DNA from: Lachnospiraceae bacterium
GTDB lineage: Bacteria; Bacillota; Clostridia; Lachnospirales; Lachnospiraceae
Direction: 5' to 3'
NCBI GenBank assembly: GCA_017513125.1
Contig: JAFWDI010000021.1
Coordinates: forward strand, 1 to 38,080
DNA: 38,080 bases
Part shown: positions 35,619 to 38,080 of the stretch, piece after piece
How the letters are laid out: every line of letters starts with the position of its first letter
Numbering within the stretch: the stretch's first letter is position 1
Program-made: the position numbers and the translations under genes
Notes under the pieces: model-generated
What the model was told of the DNA's origin: nothing
Database searches by the model: none
What the model saw: only the letters and a program-made list of their open reading frames with translations

Positions 35619-36908
35619 ATGCTGGATATTAAATTCGTCAGAGAAAACCCCGAGGCAGTCAAGGAAAACATCCGTAAGAAGTTCAAGGATGAGAAGCTTC
35701 CCCTGGTGGACGAGGTCATTGCCCTCGACGCCGAGGTGCGCGCCGCGCAGCAGGAGGCGGACGACCTCCGCGCCTCGAAAAATAAGCTTTCGAAGCAGAT
35801 CGGCGCCCTGATGGGCCAGAAAAAGATCGACGAGGCGAACGAGGTGAAGGCCGAAGTGGCCGCCGCGAACGCGCGCCTGGCCGAACTCGAGCCGAAGGAG
35901 ACCGAGCTGCGCGAGCAGATCAAAAACATCATGTACCGCATCCCGCAGATGATCGATCCGTCGGTCCCGATCGGCCGCGACGACAGCGAGAACGTCGAGG
36001 TCCAGCGCTTCGGCGAGCCCGTCACCCCCGATTTCGAGGTGCCTTACCACACCGAGATCATGGAGCGGCTGGCCGGCATTGACCTGGACAGCGCGAGAAA
36101 GGTCGCCGGAAACGGTTTCTATTATCTGATGGGCGACATCGCCCGCCTGCACTCCGCGATCCTTTCCTACGCGCGCGATTTCATGATCGGCCGCGGCTTC
36201 ATCTACTGCGTGCCGCCGTTCATGATCCGCTCCGAGGTCGTCACCGGCGTCATGAGCTTCGCCGAGATGGACGCGATGATGTATAAGATCGAGGGCGAGG
36301 ACCTCTACCTGATCGGCACTTCCGAGCACTCGATGATCGGCAAGTTCATCGGCCAGATGCTCGACGAGAAGGACCTGCCCTACACGCTGACGAGCTATTC
36401 GCCCTGCTTCCGCAAGGAAAAGGGCGCCCACGGCATCGAGGAGCGCGGCGTCTACCGCATCCATCAGTTCGAGAAGCAGGAGATGATCGTCGTCTGCAAG
36501 CCCGAGGACAGCATGATGTGGTACGACCGTCTGTGGCAGAACACCGTCGATTTCTTCCGCACGATGGACATCCCGGTGCGCCAGCTCGAGTGCTGCTCCG
36601 GCGATCTCGCGGACCTGAAGGTGAAGTCCTGCGACGTCGAGGCGTGGTCGCCCCGCCAGCAGAAATACTTCGAGGTCGGCAGCTGCTCGAACCTCGGCGA
36701 CGCGCAGGCGCGCCGCCTGGGCATCCGCGTGAAGGGCGAGAACGGCGAGAAGTACTTCGCTCACACGCTGAACAACACCTGCGTGGCCCCGCCCCGCATG
36801 CTCATCGCGTTCCTGGAGAATAACCTGCAGGCCGACGGCAGCGTGCGGATCCCCGAGGCGCTGCGGCCCTACATGGGCGGCATGACCGAGATGCGCCCGA
36901 AGGACTGA
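35619..36908 (+). CDS. serS: Seryl-tRNA synthetase
   Basis: SerRS charges tRNA-Ser, including the tRNA-Ser in this window. The 429-residue class II enzyme begins with the long tRNA-binding coiled coil (about 30-100) and then has the TSEHSMIG segment, motif 2 (CFRKEKGAHGIEERGVYRIHQF), SCSNLGDAQARR and motif 3 (NNTCVAPPRMLIAFLENN). No T-box leader is seen upstream; AAAGGA lies before the ATG. Confidence 0.97.
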   Translation: MLDIKFVRENPEAVKENIRKKFKDEKLPLVDEVIALDAEVRAAQQEADDLRASKNKLSKQIGALMGQKKIDEANEVKAEVAAANARLAELEPKETELREQIKNIMYRIPQMIDPSVPIGRDDSENVEVQRFGEPVTPDFEVPYHTEIMERLAGIDLDSARKVAGNGFYYLMGDIARLHSAILSYARDFMIGRGFIYCVPPFMIRSEVVTGVMSFAEMDAMMYKIEGEDLYLIGTSEHSMIGKFIGQMLDEKDLPYTLTSYSPCFRKEKGAHGIEERGVYRIHQFEKQEMIVVCKPEDSMMWYDRLWQNTVDFFRTMDIPVRQLECCSGDLADLKVKSCDVEAWSPRQQKYFEVGSCSNLGDAQARRLGIRVKGENGEKYFAHTLNNTCVAPPRMLIAFLENNLQADGSVRIPEALRPYMGGMTEMRPKD

Positions 36909-36975
36909 CAGACCGCGTCCGCGGCGCGAAAACATTGACGAAAACGCTTTCAGCAGTATCGGAAAGGCGAACAGT

Positions 36976-37947
36976 TTGCACAGATTTATGAGAGCCATCG
37001 GCTTCGCGGGCCTGAAGAGCCGCCGCGATGAAGACTGGCTGATGAAGAAAATAACCCGTGAGTTCACGACCGAGACCCGCTTCACGTCGATCGACGGCGA
37101 GGAGCAGGTCGCGCTCGACGTGAATATCGCGAAGGGCCTGGGAGTAACGCTCCGCGGCAGCTGGCGCGAGGACGGCAGCTTCCGCCAGGAGTTCTATTAC
37201 CCGTGGCTGCGCGGCAGGAACACGAGCACGACCGTGCCCTGCCAGGTCGAGCGGCACATGGAAAAGGCCGGTTTTTCGGGCTTTCTCGAGGATGCGAAGC
37301 TCGGCTTCATGCTGATCTTTTTCATCGAGAACGGCATCCAGTACGAGCGCCGCGCGGGCAATGCCGAGATCGCCGTCCAGAGCGGCGGCGTGAAGCTATC
37401 CGGACTCTCGGTAAACGGCTGCGTCATGCTCCCGCTGCATAAGACCGTCGACCAGGTCGAGGTCGCCCGCGCGTTCTCGCAGGCGAAGATCGAGCTGATC
37501 GAGGCCGCGAAGCGCGGTGACGAGGAGGCCATGGAGACCCTGACCATCGGCGAGTATAACGAGGCGGCGCTCATCGCTGAACGCGTGATGACCGAGGACG
37601 TCTATTCGGTCATTGACACGACGTTCATGCCCTGCGGGGTCGAGAGCGATCACTATTCGGTGCTCGGAACCATCCTCGAGACGCAGAAGGTACAGAACCG
37701 CTGGACCGGCGAGACCGTGCACGTGCTGACCGTCGACTGCAATGACATCATCTTCGACGTCGCGATCAATGACGCCGACCTCGCCGGCATCCCCGAGATC
37801 GGCCGCCGATTCAAGGGCGAGATCTGGCTGCAGGGACGGCTGGAGATGCCTCATCAGATGCCCGGCGCGGACCAGTGGCCCGACGGCGGTCTGCTGCCTC
37901 CGGGGGAGGCGCCGGAGCCCGGAGATCCGTTCGGGTGGCTGCAGTGA
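36976..37947 (+). CDS. DUF3881-like protein
   Basis: The 323-residue product resembles the DUF3881 proteins found after serS in Lachnospiraceae: an N-terminal MHRFMRAIGFAGLKSR, a central acidic alpha/beta domain and a VDCNDIIFDVAINDADLAGIPEIGRRFKGEIWLQG end. No catalytic residues can be named. It starts with TTG after GAAAGG; an ATG four codons later is an alternative. Its C-terminal tail is Pro/Gly-rich. The family assignment is from memory of sequence patterns. Confidence 0.75.
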   Translation: MHRFMRAIGFAGLKSRRDEDWLMKKITREFTTETRFTSIDGEEQVALDVNIAKGLGVTLRGSWREDGSFRQEFYYPWLRGRNTSTTVPCQVERHMEKAGFSGFLEDAKLGFMLIFFIENGIQYERRAGNAEIAVQSGGVKLSGLSVNGCVMLPLHKTVDQVEVARAFSQAKIELIEAAKRGDEEAMETLTIGEYNEAALIAERVMTEDVYSVIDTTFMPCGVESDHYSVLGTILETQKVQNRWTGETVHVLTVDCNDIIFDVAINDADLAGIPEIGRRFKGEIWLQGRLEMPHQMPGADQWPDGGLLPPGEAPEPGDPFGWLQ

Positions 37948-37959
37948 CCGGAGCGTGCA

Positions 37960-37988
37960 TTGACAGCCGAAAGGCCAATTGATAAAAT
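37960..37988 (+). promoter_or_regulatory. tRNA-Arg promoter
   Basis: TTGACA (37960-37965) and TAAAAT (37983-37988) are spaced by 17 bp, identical boxes and spacing to the tRNA-Ser promoter. A ~48-base leader precedes the tRNA start. Confidence 0.88.
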
Positions 37989-38042
37989 CTGATACGTTCG
38001 GCGTGCGGCGCAGGAGGCTGCGCGGATGCGCCGAGCGGAGTT

Positions 38043-38080
38043 GTTCCCGTAGTTTAACGGATAAAACGGGCGCCTCCTAA
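38043..38080 (+). tRNA. tRNA-Arg (anticodon CCU), cut by the window end
   Basis: The visible half shows the 5' acceptor strand GTTCCCG, a D arm (AGTTTAACGGATAAAACG) and the anticodon loop CTCCTAA with anticodon CCU. It would read AGG arginine codons. The 3' half lies outside the window. Confidence 0.88.

Overview
The window is a chromosomal replication-origin region from a fairly GC-rich Clostridia-type Firmicute. Lachnospiraceae is the best guess, from the dnaA-dnaN-yaaA-recF-gyrB-gyrA and rpmH-rnpA-yidD-yidC-jag-mnmE-mnmG-rsmG-parA-parB order and from DUF4446, serS and a DUF3881-like gene beyond them. All assignments rest on reading the sequence and on family knowledge; no database search was run.

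Origin and core genes (about 16.9-38.1 kb). dnaA lies at 24182-25573. Genes on its left (dnaN, yaaA, recF, gyrB, gyrA) run leftward and genes on its right (rpmH to the DUF3881-like gene) run rightward, so replication and transcription both diverge from here. DnaA-box-like nonamers occur on both sides of dnaA. Four perfect parS palindromes sit within about 90 bp in front of parAB. A partial tRNA-Arg(CCU) with a strong promoter closes the window.

Mobile element (8.74-15.73 kb). A roughly 7-kb island is inserted at the 3' end of a tRNA-Ser(GCU) gene and is bounded by a 21-bp direct repeat. It carries a tyrosine integrase, a CHC2 zinc-finger primase and a VapE-type ATPase, a replication set like that of phage satellites. 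On the opposite strand, in AT-richer DNA, it carries an AMP-forming acyl ligase and a PlsC-like acyltransferase. Just outside the left repeat is the decayed 3' tail of a second, related integrase, so this tRNA site appears to have taken up more than one element.

Peptide and transporter region (3.6-8.5 kb). Three small proteins with a leader ending in V-A-G-G look like RiPP or bacteriocin-type precursors; one is Nif11-like and seems to have lost its start codon. A CDP-alcohol phosphatidyltransferase lies among them, and a BceAB-type ABC transporter follows. No modification enzyme or C39 peptidase is visible, so the locus is either incomplete or works with enzymes encoded elsewhere.

Left edge (0-3.5 kb). 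The first ~165 bases look like the promoter and leader of an rRNA operon running out of the window to the left. Then come a leftward operon (methyltransferase, small SHOCT-like protein, TIGR04076 protein, ASCH-GGCT-GGCT fusion) and a rightward luxS, separated by a divergent promoter region holding a perfect inverted repeat.
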